64,000 nucleotides of DNA from the NCBI RefSeq assembly GCF_000171815.1, contig NZ_ABGR01000006.1, positions 1 to 64,000 on the forward strand, written 5' to 3'. A model generated the notes under the pieces. It ran no database searches. It had not been told where the DNA came from and saw only the letters and a list, made by a program, of their open reading frames with translations. Position numbers and translations under genes: made by a program. Below, one piece after another: positions 21,443 to 32,117 of this stretch (positions are counted from its first letter, which is position 1; each line of letters begins with the position of its first letter). This stretch comes from Vibrio sp. AND4 (lineage in GTDB: Bacteria > Pseudomonadota > Gammaproteobacteria > Enterobacterales > Vibrionaceae).

Positions 21443-22069
21443 TTAATTCCTTTGATCATCCACTTCCACACCATCTGGAATTGTGAATGTGAACCTGTCT
21501 GCTTTTGGTTTGCCAAGCTTCACGTTATTAAAGGTAAACAAGCCTTTCTGACCGTCTTGCTCCACTACGTTAAAACCTTTCACCACACCTTTGGCATCAA
21601 TACTAATCTGGAATTGGCCCTGTGTGGAGTCTAGCGCAGTAGGAATCAGCGTGAACTGGTCACCTTTTTGGGAGATCTTGTAGTTATCCCAATCACTTGC
21701 ACGGTTACGCGTTAACAAAACAAATGGTGTTTGCTCTGTTGCTTGTTCTTGCCAATAGATACTCACTTGCTCGATAAACGGGCTGTAGTACCACAGTGTC
21801 TTACCGTTAGAAACCAAGAGGTTTTCATCAGGTAATGTTGTGCTCCAACGGAACAGGCTCGGACGAGCGATCTCTACAGTGCCTTTCCCTTCCATTACCG
21901 TTTCGCCTTCAGGGCTGATCACCTGTTGTGAGAAATCCGCACTGAAACCGTCATTCATAGATAGGCGTTTGTTGAATTCATCTTTAGGAGACGCGGCGTG
22001 TGCCGTAGAAAAGAGGGAAAAGCTTAAAACAAGTGCAGAGAAAAGTTTCACTGAGAATAGTTTTTTCAT
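21443..22069 (-). CDS. lolA: Outer-membrane lipoprotein carrier protein LolA
   Basis: Periplasmic chaperone shuttling lipoproteins from LolCDE to LolB. It is 208 aa with a Sec signal peptide ending STAHA (about residue 25). The mature protein shows the LolA pattern ([30 protein letters not shown] with the conserved Arg). Lies between ftsK and rarA on the same strand, probably one operon. Confidence 0.95.
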   Translation of the reverse strand: MKKLFSVKLFSALVLSFSLFSTAHAASPKDEFNKRLSMNDGFSADFSQQVISPEGETVMEGKGTVEIARPSLFRWSTTLPDENLLVSNGKTLWYYSPFIEQVSIYWQEQATEQTPFVLLTRNRASDWDNYKISQKGDQFTLIPTALDSTQGQFQISIDAKGVVKGFNVVEQDGQKGLFTFNNVKLGKPKADRFTFTIPDGVEVDDQRN

Positions 22070-22130
22070 TCAGATACCTATTGTTAGAACCGCTCACCTC
22101 AGTATGACTGAGGTGAGTAACACAAGTTCA

Positions 22131-25100
22131 TTAATCTTTTGGTGGCGCAGGAGCCAGTACTTCACGGTTACCATTGTGACCCGGAGCACTTACGATACCT
22201 TGCGCTTCTAGTTGCTCAACAATACGAGCTGCTCGGTTATAACCGATCTTAAATCGACGCTGTACGCCAGAAACCGAACCACGACGCGAATGGACCACGT
22301 GCTCCACGACTTGATCGAACAATGGATCCATTTCTTCATCCGAATCCATCTGCTCACCCGGTAGCAAGCTCTCTGGACCTTGATCGCCACTGATGATTTC
22401 ATCGATGTAGTTTGGTTTACCACGCGCTTTCCAGTTGTTTACAACAGCGTGAACATCGTCATCCGATGCAAACGCCCCGTGAACACGGGTCGTATGGCTT
22501 GAACCTGGCGGTAAGTAAAGCATATCACCCATACCAAGTAGCGATTCAGCACCGCCTTGGTCAAGAATAGTGCGAGAGTCGGTTTTAGTTGATACCGTGA
22601 ACGCGACACGCGTTGGGATGTTCGCTTTGATTAAACCGGTAATCACATCAACCGATGGACGCTGCGTCGCTAGGATCAAGTGGATACCTGCCGCTCGCGC
22701 TTTTTGTGCCAAACGAGCAATCAGCTCTTCAACCTTCTTACCGACGACCATCATGAGATCGGCGAACTCGTCGACCACTACCACAATGTATGGCAGTTTC
22801 TCTAGCAACGGCGGTTCCGTGTCCATGCTATCGCCATCTTGCCAAAATGGATCATGAATTGGATGGCCTGCGTCTGCGGCCATCTTCAATTTCTCATTAA
22901 AGCCTTTGACATTACGTACGCCAAGAGCCGACATTAACTTGTAACGACGCTCCATCTCGCCCACACACCAGCGCAGTGCGTTAGACGCATCTTTCATGTC
23001 GGTAACCACTTCTGAAAGAAGGTGTGGAATACCTTCATAGATGGAAAGCTCCAACATTTTCGGGTCGATCATGATGAAACGCAGATCTTCCGGTGATGCT
23101 TTGTAAAGCATACTCAAGATCATCACGTTAACACCTACTGACTTACCAGAACCAGTTGTACCCGCTACCAGTACGTGGGGCATCTTCGCAATGTCGGCAA
23201 TCACAGCTTCACCCGCGATATCTTGGCCAAGAACGATCGTTGTTGGTGAGGTTGCTTGTTCAAACTGTGGACTATTAATCACATCCGACAGGTATACCGT
23301 CTGGCGGCTCATATTAGGCAGTTCTAGACCAATATAAGGTTTGCCCGGAATGACTTCGACAACACGTACAGCCATCGCAGACAAGGCACGTGCCAAGTCC
23401 ATAGACAAACCAGAAATACGGCTTACTTTCACGCCCGGTGCCAAATCAAGTTCGAATCGAGTGATAACAGGGCCAGGGTAAATACCAACTACATCCGCTT
23501 TAATCTTGTAATCCGCAAGCTTAGTTTCAACGAGACGCGCAACCTCTTCCAAGGCATCTCGATCGATAAAGTTATCACGTTTCTCTGGATGATAGAGCAG
23601 TTCTAGTGTCGGTAGTGGCTCTGTAGGAACGGGCAAGTTTTGATCTTTTTGTACCAAGAACGGGTTTTGCTGAGCAGCGACTTTCGATTGAGCACTCGAA
23701 ACCATGTTTTGGAAAGCTGCAACATCTTGATCGCCCTCTTGAACTTCTTCTACCTCGACTTCTTGAGGTGTCGGTTCAAACGTAGCAGAAGGCGCTGCCG
23801 ATTGTGGTTGCGGTACGACTTGCTGCTGCCTAGGTGGTTCTTGTTCAGACTGCTGTAGTGCAGGTTGAGAAACAGGTTGTTGCGGCTCTAAATACGTAGT
23901 CTGGGCTTGTTGAGCAGACTGCGGTGCTTGATATTCATCTTCTTCATCAACTACATCGAAGTTCGAAATGGTTGGTTCGATGTGCTGGCTCGGCTCAGTT
24001 TGTTCAACAATTTTATCCAGAGCAACAGAGTCAATCACTGGCTCGTCTTGTAGAGGCTGGCTTGGTGTTTGCTGCCCAATCTCAGCGTGTACTTGCGTCT
24101 GATGAGCCTGTTCAGCTTCGAACTGAGCATACTCGTCATAGTTTGGCGCGTTATCGGACAGATCATGGAGGCTTGTCTCATGCCCAGTCACTTCAGGCGG
24201 AACAACTGGCTCTTGTATAGGTGGCGTTTCATCCCCCCAGTCATCTGCTTGTTGCGCCGCTGCTTCAAGTTCTTCTATGGTGACGTCCAGTTGCTTAGTA
24301 CGTTCCACCATTGGGTCGACATTGTCTGTATTCACAACGCGAACAGGCTCAGCCATTTGGGCGTGGCCTTGAACCTGAGGCTGAACAGGAACTTGCGCTA
24401 TATCTGCAACCTGAGGTGCTGGCGGAACAACAGCTTGCGTCACTGGGTGTTGTTGAGGTTGCTCTGTCACCGACTGTGGCATGTAAATCGGGTATTCATG
24501 TGCAGGTACCTCTTCTACTGGCTTTTCTATATCGTAAGCAGTAAGGTGCGGCAAAGACTCGTCTTCAAGTTCCTCTTTAACACGCTCACTCATCACGCTA
24601 TCTTCGGCAAACTCATCCAACTGAGGCTCAAGCGTTTCTTGCTCCGTACCACGAACTTTGTTGGTAACAGTCGCAATAGTGCCAAGTGCACGCTCACCCA
24701 ACCATTCAACGATTTTCAACCAAGAAATGCCTGTAAACAGAGTAAAGCCGGCTCCCCATAGGAAAAGAAGCACAAGCGTCGTTCCCAGCAAATTCAATGT
24801 AGGTAGGGCCAAGCTGGTCAGTACGTCGCCAACCACACCACCAGACGAGAAATACCAAATGTCGTCAAAGTTGATATCGGCAAGTCCACAGCTAGTCAGA
24901 ATGAGGATGACTAAACCCAACAGACGAGTGCCCCACAACATAAGGTCGATAGGATCGTCTTCGGAACGCTTACGACAAAGCACCCATGCTCCCGCAGTCA
25001 GCAGGAATGGTAATGGATACGCGAGGGAACCAAAGGTAAAAAATAGTGTGTCGGCTAACCATGCGCCGAACAAACCACCAGCGTTATTGATCGCCCCTCC

Positions 25101-25292
25101 CCAAGCAGTTTGGGACCAAGACGGATCAGCCGGACTGAAGGTAAATAGTGCAACAGCCAACAGCACCGAGCTAAGAACGCCAACGATAAAGCAGCACTCT
25201 TTTAAGCGTTGGAAGCCATTGAGACGTGAAGACTGAGGCTCTTCACTGGTTTTAATAATGGTTTCGACTTTCTTTGCGTTCTCTTTGAACAT
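22131..25292 (-). CDS. ftsK: DNA translocase FtsK
   Basis: Septal DNA pump that moves chromosome termini, activates XerCD at dif and stabilises the divisome. The protein has 1053 aa. The N-terminal region has about four membrane helices (residues 30-200). A long acidic, Q/P/E-rich disordered linker (about 215-540) follows, then the RecA-like motor with Walker [14 protein letters not shown] near 705 and Walker [14 protein letters not shown] near 815. The C-terminal winged-helix gamma domain ([21 protein letters not shown], about 995-1045) reads KOPS sites. Shorter than E. coli FtsK (1329 aa) because of the linker. Confidence 0.97.
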   Translation of the reverse strand: MFKENAKKVETIIKTSEEPQSSRLNGFQRLKECCFIVGVLSSVLLAVALFTFSPADPSWSQTAWGGAINNAGGLFGAWLADTLFFTFGSLAYPLPFLLTAGAWVLCRKRSEDDPIDLMLWGTRLLGLVILILTSCGLADINFDDIWYFSSGGVVGDVLTSLALPTLNLLGTTLVLLFLWGAGFTLFTGISWLKIVEWLGERALGTIATVTNKVRGTEQETLEPQLDEFAEDSVMSERVKEELEDESLPHLTAYDIEKPVEEVPAHEYPIYMPQSVTEQPQQHPVTQAVVPPAPQVADIAQVPVQPQVQGHAQMAEPVRVVNTDNVDPMVERTKQLDVTIEELEAAAQQADDWGDETPPIQEPVVPPEVTGHETSLHDLSDNAPNYDEYAQFEAEQAHQTQVHAEIGQQTPSQPLQDEPVIDSVALDKIVEQTEPSQHIEPTISNFDVVDEEDEYQAPQSAQQAQTTYLEPQQPVSQPALQQSEQEPPRQQQVVPQPQSAAPSATFEPTPQEVEVEEVQEGDQDVAAFQNMVSSAQSKVAAQQNPFLVQKDQNLPVPTEPLPTLELLYHPEKRDNFIDRDALEEVARLVETKLADYKIKADVVGIYPGPVITRFELDLAPGVKVSRISGLSMDLARALSAMAVRVVEVIPGKPYIGLELPNMSRQTVYLSDVINSPQFEQATSPTTIVLGQDIAGEAVIADIAKMPHVLVAGTTGSGKSVGVNVMILSMLYKASPEDLRFIMIDPKMLELSIYEGIPHLLSEVVTDMKDASNALRWCVGEMERRYKLMSALGVRNVKGFNEKLKMAADAGHPIHDPFWQDGDSMDTEPPLLEKLPYIVVVVDEFADLMMVVGKKVEELIARLAQKARAAGIHLILATQRPSVDVITGLIKANIPTRVAFTVSTKTDSRTILDQGGAESLLGMGDMLYLPPGSSHTTRVHGAFASDDDVHAVVNNWKARGKPNYIDEIISGDQGPESLLPGEQMDSDEEMDPLFDQVVEHVVHSRRGSVSGVQRRFKIGYNRAARIVEQLEAQGIVSAPGHNGNREVLAPAPPKD

Positions 25293-25335
25293 AAATCAAC
25301 TTGAATTGGAAATGAATAGGAATGAGCAAAATGTT

Positions 25336-25358
25336 CCGAGCGGCACAAAGCCGCTCGG
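25336..25358. other. Perfect hairpin between lrp and ftsK
   Basis: CCGAGCGGC (25336-25344) and GCCGCTCGG (25350-25358) around a five-base loop. The plus-strand tail is TAAATTGATTT and there is no clean T run on either strand. It could be an attenuating or imperfect terminator for lrp, since ftsK starts 44 bp further on. Confidence 0.55.
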
Positions 25359-25442
25359 TAAATTGATTTAACCATATCAAAGAGAAAAACCCAATTGCTC
25401 TATTGAGAAAGCGGAGGTATTTACCGCTTTCTTTGCAAGAAT

Positions 25443-25937
25443 TTAACGAGTTTTAATCACAAGCTGGTTACTTTGCTTCACTTCTTCCATTACGACGTAC
25501 GTACGTGTGTCGTTGACGCCCGGAAGACGCAGCAACGTATCGCCCAACAGACGACGATAAGCACCCATATCAGACACTCGAGTCTTTAGAAGATAATCGA
25601 AATCACCTGATACAAGATGACACTCTTGAATGTCGTCGAGTTTTTGAACCGCAGCGTTAAACTGTTCAAAAACATCAGGTGCTCCGCGGTTCAAGGTGAT
25701 TTCTACGAATACCAGTAGTGATGCGTCTAAGAACTGCGGGTTTAACAGCGCAGTGTACCCAGTAATGTAACCTTGGCGTTCTAAGCGACGCACACGCTCC
25801 AAACAGGGTGTCGGAGAAAGTCCCACCCGTTTTGAAAGTTCGACGTTCGAAATACGACCGTCTTTCTGCAGTTCATTAAGAATGTTGCGGTCAATACGAT
25901 CTAGTTCCTTAGACGGCTTCTTATAGTTCTCTGCCAT
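25443..25937 (-). CDS. lrp: Leucine-responsive regulatory protein
   Basis: Global feast/famine regulator. It is 164 aa, with an N-terminal winged helix-turn-helix (DRNILNELQKDGRISNVELS then KRVGLSPTPCLERVRRLE) and a C-terminal RAM ligand-binding domain. The sequence is nearly that of E. coli Lrp over the HTH. Divergent from ald, with a 20-bp palindrome in the 156-bp gap. Confidence 0.96.
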   Translation of the reverse strand: MAENYKKPSKELDRIDRNILNELQKDGRISNVELSKRVGLSPTPCLERVRRLERQGYITGYTALLNPQFLDASLLVFVEITLNRGAPDVFEQFNAAVQKLDDIQECHLVSGDFDYLLKTRVSDMGAYRRLLGDTLLRLPGVNDTRTYVVMEEVKQSNQLVIKTR

Positions 25938-25988
25938 TTTTTATTCCACCTTATTACTTCCTTGCAAAAAAATATACTACAACTTTTT

Positions 25989-26008
25989 AATATTTGGTGC
26001 CAAATATT
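25989..26008. promoter_or_regulatory. 20-bp palindrome in lrp/ald intergenic region
   Basis: AATATTTGG and CCAAATATT flank a 2-bp centre (TG). The perfect dyad lies about 50 bp from the lrp start and 86 bp from ald. It does not match the E. coli Lrp consensus closely. A binding site for Lrp or another regulator of ald is an inference. Confidence 0.55.
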
Positions 26009-26093
26009 ACAAATCAACATCTATACTAGATGTTAATTCGACAATAACACCCTACAAACAGTTAATACAACCATTTTAGAAAGAGGATACAGG

Positions 26094-27218
26094 ATGATCA
26101 TTGGCGTTCCAAAGGAAATTAAAAACCACGAATACCGTGTGGGAATGATCCCAGCTAGCGTGAGAGAACTGATCTCACATGGTCACCAAGTTTTAGTTGA
26201 GACCAATGCTGGCACTGGTATTGGCTTCACAGACGATGATTACATCGCTGTTGGCGCATCCATCCTTTCTACTGCTACCGACGTATTTGCAAAAGCAGAT
26301 ATGATTGTAAAAGTAAAAGAACCCCAAGCTGTCGAGAGAGCAATGCTCCGCGAAGGGCAGATTTTATTTACCTATTTACACCTTGCACCAGATTTTCCAC
26401 AAACCGATGAGCTAATCAAGAGCAAGGCTGTCTGTATCGCATACGAAACTGTAACAGATAATATGGGTCGTTTGCCACTGTTAGCACCAATGTCAGAAGT
26501 GGCTGGTAGAATGTCAATTCAAGCCGGTGCACAAACGTTGGAGAAATCTCACGGCGGCCGCGGTTTACTATTAGGTGGCGTACCGGGTGTTGAACCTGCA
26601 AAAGTTGTCGTTGTTGGTGGCGGTGTCGTTGGCGCGAACGCAGCACGTATGGCGGTCGGTCTTCGTGCTGACGTGACTATTCTTGACCGTAACGTGGATA
26701 CGCTTCGCAAGCTGGATGAAGAATTCCAAGGTCGCGCTAAAGTGGTTTATTCTACTGAAGACGCCATCGAGAAGCATGTTCTAGAAGCAGACCTAGTAAT
26801 CGGCGCGGTTCTAATTCCGGGTGCAGCAGCGCCTAAGTTGGTAACAAAAGAGCACATCGCTAAAATGAAGCCTGGCGCGGCAGTGGTTGACGTCGCCATT
26901 GACCAAGGTGGTTGCTTCGAAACTTCTCACGCAACTACGCATGCAGAGCCAACTTACATTGTTGACGACGTGGTGCACTACTGTGTGGCGAACATGCCAG
27001 GTGCGGTTGCTCGCACTTCAACATTTGCGCTTAACAATGCCACACTGCCATACATAGTGAAGCTAGCAAATAAAGGCTATCGCGAAGCACTTATAGAAGA
27101 CAAAGGTTTCCTTGAAGGCCTAAACGTTATCCACGGCAAAGTAACCTGCAAAGAAGTGGCAGAGAGCTTTGAGCTAGAATACATTGAACCAGCGCAAGCT
27201 ATCGCGATGTTCAACTAA
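26094..27218 (+). CDS. ald: Alanine dehydrogenase
   Basis: NAD-dependent reversible deamination of L-alanine to pyruvate and ammonia. The 374-aa length fits. The start [18 protein letters not shown] contains the pyruvate-binding Arg/Lys region. His in YLHLAPD near residue 95 is the catalytic histidine region, and the Rossmann motif [19 protein letters not shown] is near 170. A GAGGA box precedes the ATG. Divergence from lrp suggests Lrp control, as seen for amino-acid catabolic genes. Terminator at 27260-27283. Confidence 0.96.
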   Translation: MIIGVPKEIKNHEYRVGMIPASVRELISHGHQVLVETNAGTGIGFTDDDYIAVGASILSTATDVFAKADMIVKVKEPQAVERAMLREGQILFTYLHLAPDFPQTDELIKSKAVCIAYETVTDNMGRLPLLAPMSEVAGRMSIQAGAQTLEKSHGGRGLLLGGVPGVEPAKVVVVGGGVVGANAARMAVGLRADVTILDRNVDTLRKLDEEFQGRAKVVYSTEDAIEKHVLEADLVIGAVLIPGAAAPKLVTKEHIAKMKPGAAVVDVAIDQGGCFETSHATTHAEPTYIVDDVVHYCVANMPGAVARTSTFALNNATLPYIVKLANKGYREALIEDKGFLEGLNVIHGKVTCKEVAESFELEYIEPAQAIAMFN

Positions 27219-27259
27219 TGACAAAATAACGTACAAAAATGTCACGTTTTGTTTACAAG

Positions 27260-27283
27260 AGCCCACTAGGAAGTGGGCTTTTT
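27260..27283 (+). terminator. Terminator of ald
   Basis: AGCCCACT (27260-27267) / AGTGGGCT (27272-27279), four-base loop, then T run. Confidence 0.93.
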
Positions 27284-27311
27284 GCTTAGAACATTTAGCT
27301 ATAAAAAAGAT

Positions 27312-28508
27312 CTAAATCTTATAAGCGCAAATTAAAATATTTCGAGGTGTGACAGATTTAGCGCAAAACTCTGCCAATCTAACACGATAACCACGTTCTT
27401 CAAGATAAAGTGCTTTGTCTAAAGCCAACCAAATCTCCAACGGACGTTGAAAAACCAACTGAACCAGACTCAAACGCTCCATTTGCCAAAAGCGCTGTTC
27501 GCTCAACTTTTCAAAATGTTCGAAATCGATTTCTTGCGGAAAAACGATGCCCTTCTGCTCCGCTGCCCAGCGACACAAAGACTCAAAACCATCACTTAAT
27601 TGCGACTTACGAATGCTCGGCACTGGCTGATATCCTTCCATACCCAATACTTGTCGCGTGATCAAATCAAACCCTAAGCGAAACACCATTTCTTGCTGAC
27701 GATGACGACGCACACGTTCACCACCAGTCACTGTTTGCTGTAAGGGGATACGCAGTTCTTGCTTAGACAGAGAAAGAGAAGAAGCCTTAGCCGACTCTGA
27801 CATCGGCTGATATTGCTCAGACTGAATCAAATGATAACAGCATGGCGATATTGTCATCGCTGCAACGCCATTTTCACTGCCGTACTGTATTAAGCGAACG
27901 TGAAGATCGCCACACGCATGCAATGCCACCGCGTGTTGGTTTGGCTTAAACACGGCCTTCGATTGGTTATCAAATGCATCGCCCTGGATGAAGGTCATCT
28001 TCCAATCATGCTCATTTGCCGCTTGTTGCCCACAATCACACAGCGTTTGTTGGTATTCAAAACTGGTAACTGGCTGATCAGTTTGCGTTGTCAGGATGCG
28101 CCCTAAATAACCTTTGCCTGAACACCACTCTAGCCATTCTTCGCCATGATGATGGTGAATAGCCGCCTCTCCCATGGCGCAGATCTGCGCTAATTTGCGA
28201 CCAGGAATACCACTGTCTAAACCACGAGAAAGGTCCAAACCTTTTAGCGCTAGGGGCTTCAAGTAGCTAACATCGGCAAGTGCTTCAAGCTCAGGCAAAA
28301 AGGGACTAAGTGCCCTCATGGCAAGTTCAGGGTCCGATTTGTATTCATCGATTTCAGAGGGAGTTAGAGAGGTTAACCACCGGCAAAGCTGAGGGTGTTG
28401 GGCTTGCCAAGGTAATGATGCGTGGACACTACTTTTAAATGGCTGGAATCGCCACAACGATTGATGCTCAATTAAGCAGTCATTAATAAATTGAAATTGC
28501 GTTTTCAT
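27312..28508 (-). CDS. SAM-dependent methyltransferase (Methyltransf_32 / GSTCD-like)
   Basis: A 398-aa protein. The central part has a glycine-rich segment EWCSGKGYLGRIL (about residue 165), a SAM-binding motif I variant, and VALHACGDLH near 215 followed by SPCCYHL near 240. This pairing (HxCGD ... CCYH) is typical of the Methyltransf_32 domain found in bacterial RNA/protein methyltransferase-like proteins and human GSTCD. The substrate is unknown. Convergent with ald and adjacent to cysB. Confidence 0.78.
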   Translation of the reverse strand: MKTQFQFINDCLIEHQSLWRFQPFKSSVHASLPWQAQHPQLCRWLTSLTPSEIDEYKSDPELAMRALSPFLPELEALADVSYLKPLALKGLDLSRGLDSGIPGRKLAQICAMGEAAIHHHHGEEWLEWCSGKGYLGRILTTQTDQPVTSFEYQQTLCDCGQQAANEHDWKMTFIQGDAFDNQSKAVFKPNQHAVALHACGDLHVRLIQYGSENGVAAMTISPCCYHLIQSEQYQPMSESAKASSLSLSKQELRIPLQQTVTGGERVRRHRQQEMVFRLGFDLITRQVLGMEGYQPVPSIRKSQLSDGFESLCRWAAEQKGIVFPQEIDFEHFEKLSEQRFWQMERLSLVQLVFQRPLEIWLALDKALYLEERGYRVRLAEFCAKSVTPRNILICAYKI

Positions 28509-28561
28509 AGTTCCCCCTGCAACGGTTGCATTGTAGAGGGAATCGAAACAGCAATGAAGAG

Positions 28562-29545
<984 letters not shown>

Positions 29546-29875
29546 TTACTCATTGATTGAGACAATAATGTCATACTCATATTGCCGACTTGGCCGAGTA
29601 GATATAATGTTTAGTTATAACGTGTTAGCCACTAAATGAACAGTAATTTCTAACTTATAGCTCAAGCTAATAGTGAATCACTTATAACGTTTTGATATGC
29701 ACAATGTTTGATTCTTTAAAATCTGTATTTTTGCACCGCTCGCCGTATTCTCTGCCCAAATACGACGGAAAACGTGTTTAGGGTAAAATAATCAGATAAA
29801 TAGGGTGCCGAGAGAGATAAGATTCATGTATTCTCTGTTGTTGGTCATAAAAAAGTAAAAAGCAGACGCAAAGAT

Positions 29876-30640
29876 ATGAATACTGGTTTAATTGTCATTT
29901 TGGTAGCCGTTCTACTGGTCTTGGTTCTTGGTTACAACATCATGCTGCAGTACAAAGTAAAAGTAGAGACCACAAAAAGACAGGAATCTGCTCGTTACGT
30001 GACACTGATTGACAGTACCGAGGAACTTATTGGGCACGCTCACCATATTCCTTTTAGCAAGGACTTACTGCTGTGCCTGAACAATCGTATTCTTGATGCG
30101 CTCGAAAATATGCGCGAGCTGGATCCAAAGGACAAACAATTAGTCCAGCGGATTGAGAATATGAAGCAGCAAATTGCTCAACTGGCAGATAATAATCAAG
30201 GCGGCGAAAGTACGACGTTTAAAATGCCAAGCAGCGACAAGCAAGCCATACTCATGCTTAAACTTGTTAAGCGCCTACGAGATACGGTTCGTAATGAACA
30301 CAATAAAGGCCGTTTGAACACACAAAGTTACGTGGCAGAGAACGCGCGCCTTGAAACAATGCAGATACGAATCAACATCGAGAATGTGATCAAGCGTGCG
30401 AACGATTCCATTGCGCGAGGTCAGCCTGGTACGGCTCTTCAACTGCTTCGTAAAGGCATTGATGCACTGAGCACTAAAAACGACGCTTACTCAACGCAAG
30501 CGAAACAAAAACTTGAAGGAATGCTTGGCGATCTTGATAAGAAACGCCAAGACAAAAATGACGCTGACATGCAGCATCAGGTAGATAAAGAACGCGACAA
30601 TGATATGGATGCGCTCTTCGGCGAAAAGAAAAAGTGGTAA
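29876..30640 (+). CDS. Membrane-anchored helical protein of unknown function, 254 aa
   Basis: Not a family I can name with confidence; similar proteins are often annotated loosely as DNA repair ATPase-like in Vibrio. One N-terminal membrane helix (residues 4-25) is followed by a soluble, highly charged helical domain, with a Lys/Asp-rich coiled-coil tail (about 205-254). No nucleotide-binding motif is visible. Single gene with a strong terminator at 30674-30696. The N-in/C-in anchor topology is inferred. Confidence 0.75.
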   Translation: MNTGLIVILVAVLLVLVLGYNIMLQYKVKVETTKRQESARYVTLIDSTEELIGHAHHIPFSKDLLLCLNNRILDALENMRELDPKDKQLVQRIENMKQQIAQLADNNQGGESTTFKMPSSDKQAILMLKLVKRLRDTVRNEHNKGRLNTQSYVAENARLETMQIRINIENVIKRANDSIARGQPGTALQLLRKGIDALSTKNDAYSTQAKQKLEGMLGDLDKKRQDKNDADMQHQVDKERDNDMDALFGEKKKW

Positions 30641-30673
30641 ACTCTTTTCAAGCTTTCCTGCCTATCTCGATTC

Positions 30674-30696
30674 AGGCTGCGTATGCAGCCTTTTTT
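30674..30696 (+). terminator. Terminator after the 254-aa membrane protein gene
   Basis: AGGCTGC (30674-30680) / GCAGCCT (30685-30691) with tetraloop GTAT, then six T. Confidence 0.93.
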
Positions 30697-30766
30697 GTGC
30701 CTTATTTCTATTAAAAAGATGTTGGCTGGATAAACCAAAATTTGAATGTAAAGTATTAAAAATTAA

Positions 30767-31546
30767 ATGATTAATCTCAACTCTTATCAGGACCTCCTTG
30801 CCCCAATTAACCAATTCTTACAATGCAGCACCCCAGATGAATGGGTTGAAGAGGCAAAGAAACCTGAAAACCTTCAAACCATTTTATTAGACCACCTGCT
30901 GTGTGAACTGAAAGCTGGCCAATCAGCCATGTTCCTGATCCGCAAATATGCCGTGGATAAAGCGAGTTCACACGCCCTACTCGATTGGTTCAAGCCATAT
31001 GAGGACTTTGCCTACCGCAAGAAAGGCTCGCTAGAGACGCTCAAAGGAAAAAGTAATATTTCTAAAGCGATCATCGCTAAATCAGATTCACCTTACAGCC
31101 AAGATCTGATCGACAAGATGGTCCTACTTATCAAAGAAGAATTACACCACTTCTATCAAGTGCTTGAAATCATGGAAAACCGTGGCGTGGAATATAAGAA
31201 CATTCCTGCAAGTCGCTATGCGAAAACACTGATTTCTGAAATGAAAACGTATGAACCAGAAACCTTGATTGACAAGCTTATTATTGGCGCCTATATCGAA
31301 GCTCGTTCTTGTGAACGTTTCGCAAAACTGGCTCCACATATGGACGAAGACATTGCCAAATTCTACGTATCTTTGCTGCGTTCAGAAGCACGTCACTACC
31401 AAGATTACTTGATTTTGGCAGAACAGATCGCGGGCAAGGATATTAGTGCACGTGTAGCAGAATTTGGGCGCATTGAAGCTCAGCTTATTTCAACGCCGGA
31501 TGACGATTTCAAATTCCACAGTGGCGTTCCCGTGTTAAAAGCTTAG
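30767..31546 (+). CDS. miaE: tRNA 2-methylthio-N6-isopentenyladenosine-37 hydroxylase
   Basis: Non-haem di-iron monooxygenase that hydroxylates the isopentenyl group of ms2i6A37 to ms2io6A37. It is 259 aa, all-helical and ferritin-like. Candidate iron ligands are E in DHLLCELKAGQS, the EELHHF pair near residue 124, E in YIEARSCERF near 183 and the SEARHY pair near 206. This is the ExxH pairing of the family. The gene is missing in E. coli K-12 but common in vibrios. Confidence 0.93.
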   Translation: MINLNSYQDLLAPINQFLQCSTPDEWVEEAKKPENLQTILLDHLLCELKAGQSAMFLIRKYAVDKASSHALLDWFKPYEDFAYRKKGSLETLKGKSNISKAIIAKSDSPYSQDLIDKMVLLIKEELHHFYQVLEIMENRGVEYKNIPASRYAKTLISEMKTYEPETLIDKLIIGAYIEARSCERFAKLAPHMDEDIAKFYVSLLRSEARHYQDYLILAEQIAGKDISARVAEFGRIEAQLISTPDDDFKFHSGVPVLKA

Positions 31547-31564
31547 GTATTAAGCCGAACTCAA

Positions 31565-31600
31565 TGAGAAAAACCAGACACCGCGTTTGGTTTTTCTCAT
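31565..31600. terminator. Terminator after miaE
   Basis: TGAGAAAAACCA / TGGTTTTTCTCA 12-bp stem with an eleven-base loop. The stem supplies T runs on both strands, so it could serve miaE and the convergent 85-aa gene. Confidence 0.85.
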
Positions 31601-31653
31601 TCTAGTCGCTATGTTCGGTTGAGCGAGTGTGATTTGAGTATAATAGAAGCCAA

Positions 31654-31911
31654 TTACTCGCAAGCAGCAGTTTGCGAGCGGGAAATTTCCTTGATCAAAA
31701 TTTTGCGTCGAAGATTTAAAATCTCATCAATCAACTTCTCTTGGGCATTACTACCAAAGTGTTGATCGTAATTTTTTACCATTTCGATCTCCTGCGGTTG
31801 CAAACGGTAAACCTCATCTTTTAAGCGAGCCTCCGCTTCGCTTTTTATCAAACCTTGGCTTTGTAGCAATTTAATGATCACTTCATCAGCTGGGTTTACT
31901 TCTCTTGACAT
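31654..31911 (-). CDS. Hypothetical protein, 85 aa
   Basis: Not recognised. A short, soluble, charged helical protein (NPADEVIIKLLQSQGLIKSE, later EKLIDEILNLRRKILIKEIS) with one Cys at the C-terminus. It has no signal peptide or metal motif. An AGAAGT-like Shine-Dalgarno is not evident, but the ORF is isolated, on its own strand, and converges on miaE. The amino-acid composition looks like a real protein. Confidence 0.6.
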   Translation of the reverse strand: MSREVNPADEVIIKLLQSQGLIKSEAEARLKDEVYRLQPQEIEMVKNYDQHFGSNAQEKLIDEILNLRRKILIKEISRSQTAACE

Positions 31912-32070
31912 GACTTTCCAATCTAAAAGTTAAGTTACTCACCAAATGGTCGATGAATCCAGCAGGCTGCTGGCACCGCCAATTTCCGTTGAAGAACTTA
32001 TACCTCAAATGTGACAGCGTTATTGCAGCTCAAAGTCAATTATTCGTAAAGATGCATAGGAAGACACAAT

Positions 32071-32098
32071 AAAAAAGCCGAACACTAATGTTCGACTT
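32071..32098 (-). terminator. Terminator of the collagenase gene
   Basis: GTCGAACA / TGTTCGGC stem on the minus strand with a TTAG loop, then six T. Confidence 0.9.
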
Positions 32099-32117
32099 TC
32101 AAATTTTTTACTGGGCG

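Noticed and set aside
24069..24761. 230-aa plus-strand ORF
   Set aside because: Lies wholly opposite the low-complexity linker and membrane part of ftsK; codon bias of ftsK on the other strand is coherent, so this is a shadow frame.
25407..25431. GAAAGCGG / CCGCTTTC hairpin below lrp
   Set aside because: Stem is good, but the minus-strand tail is not T-rich, so it was not called a terminator of lrp.
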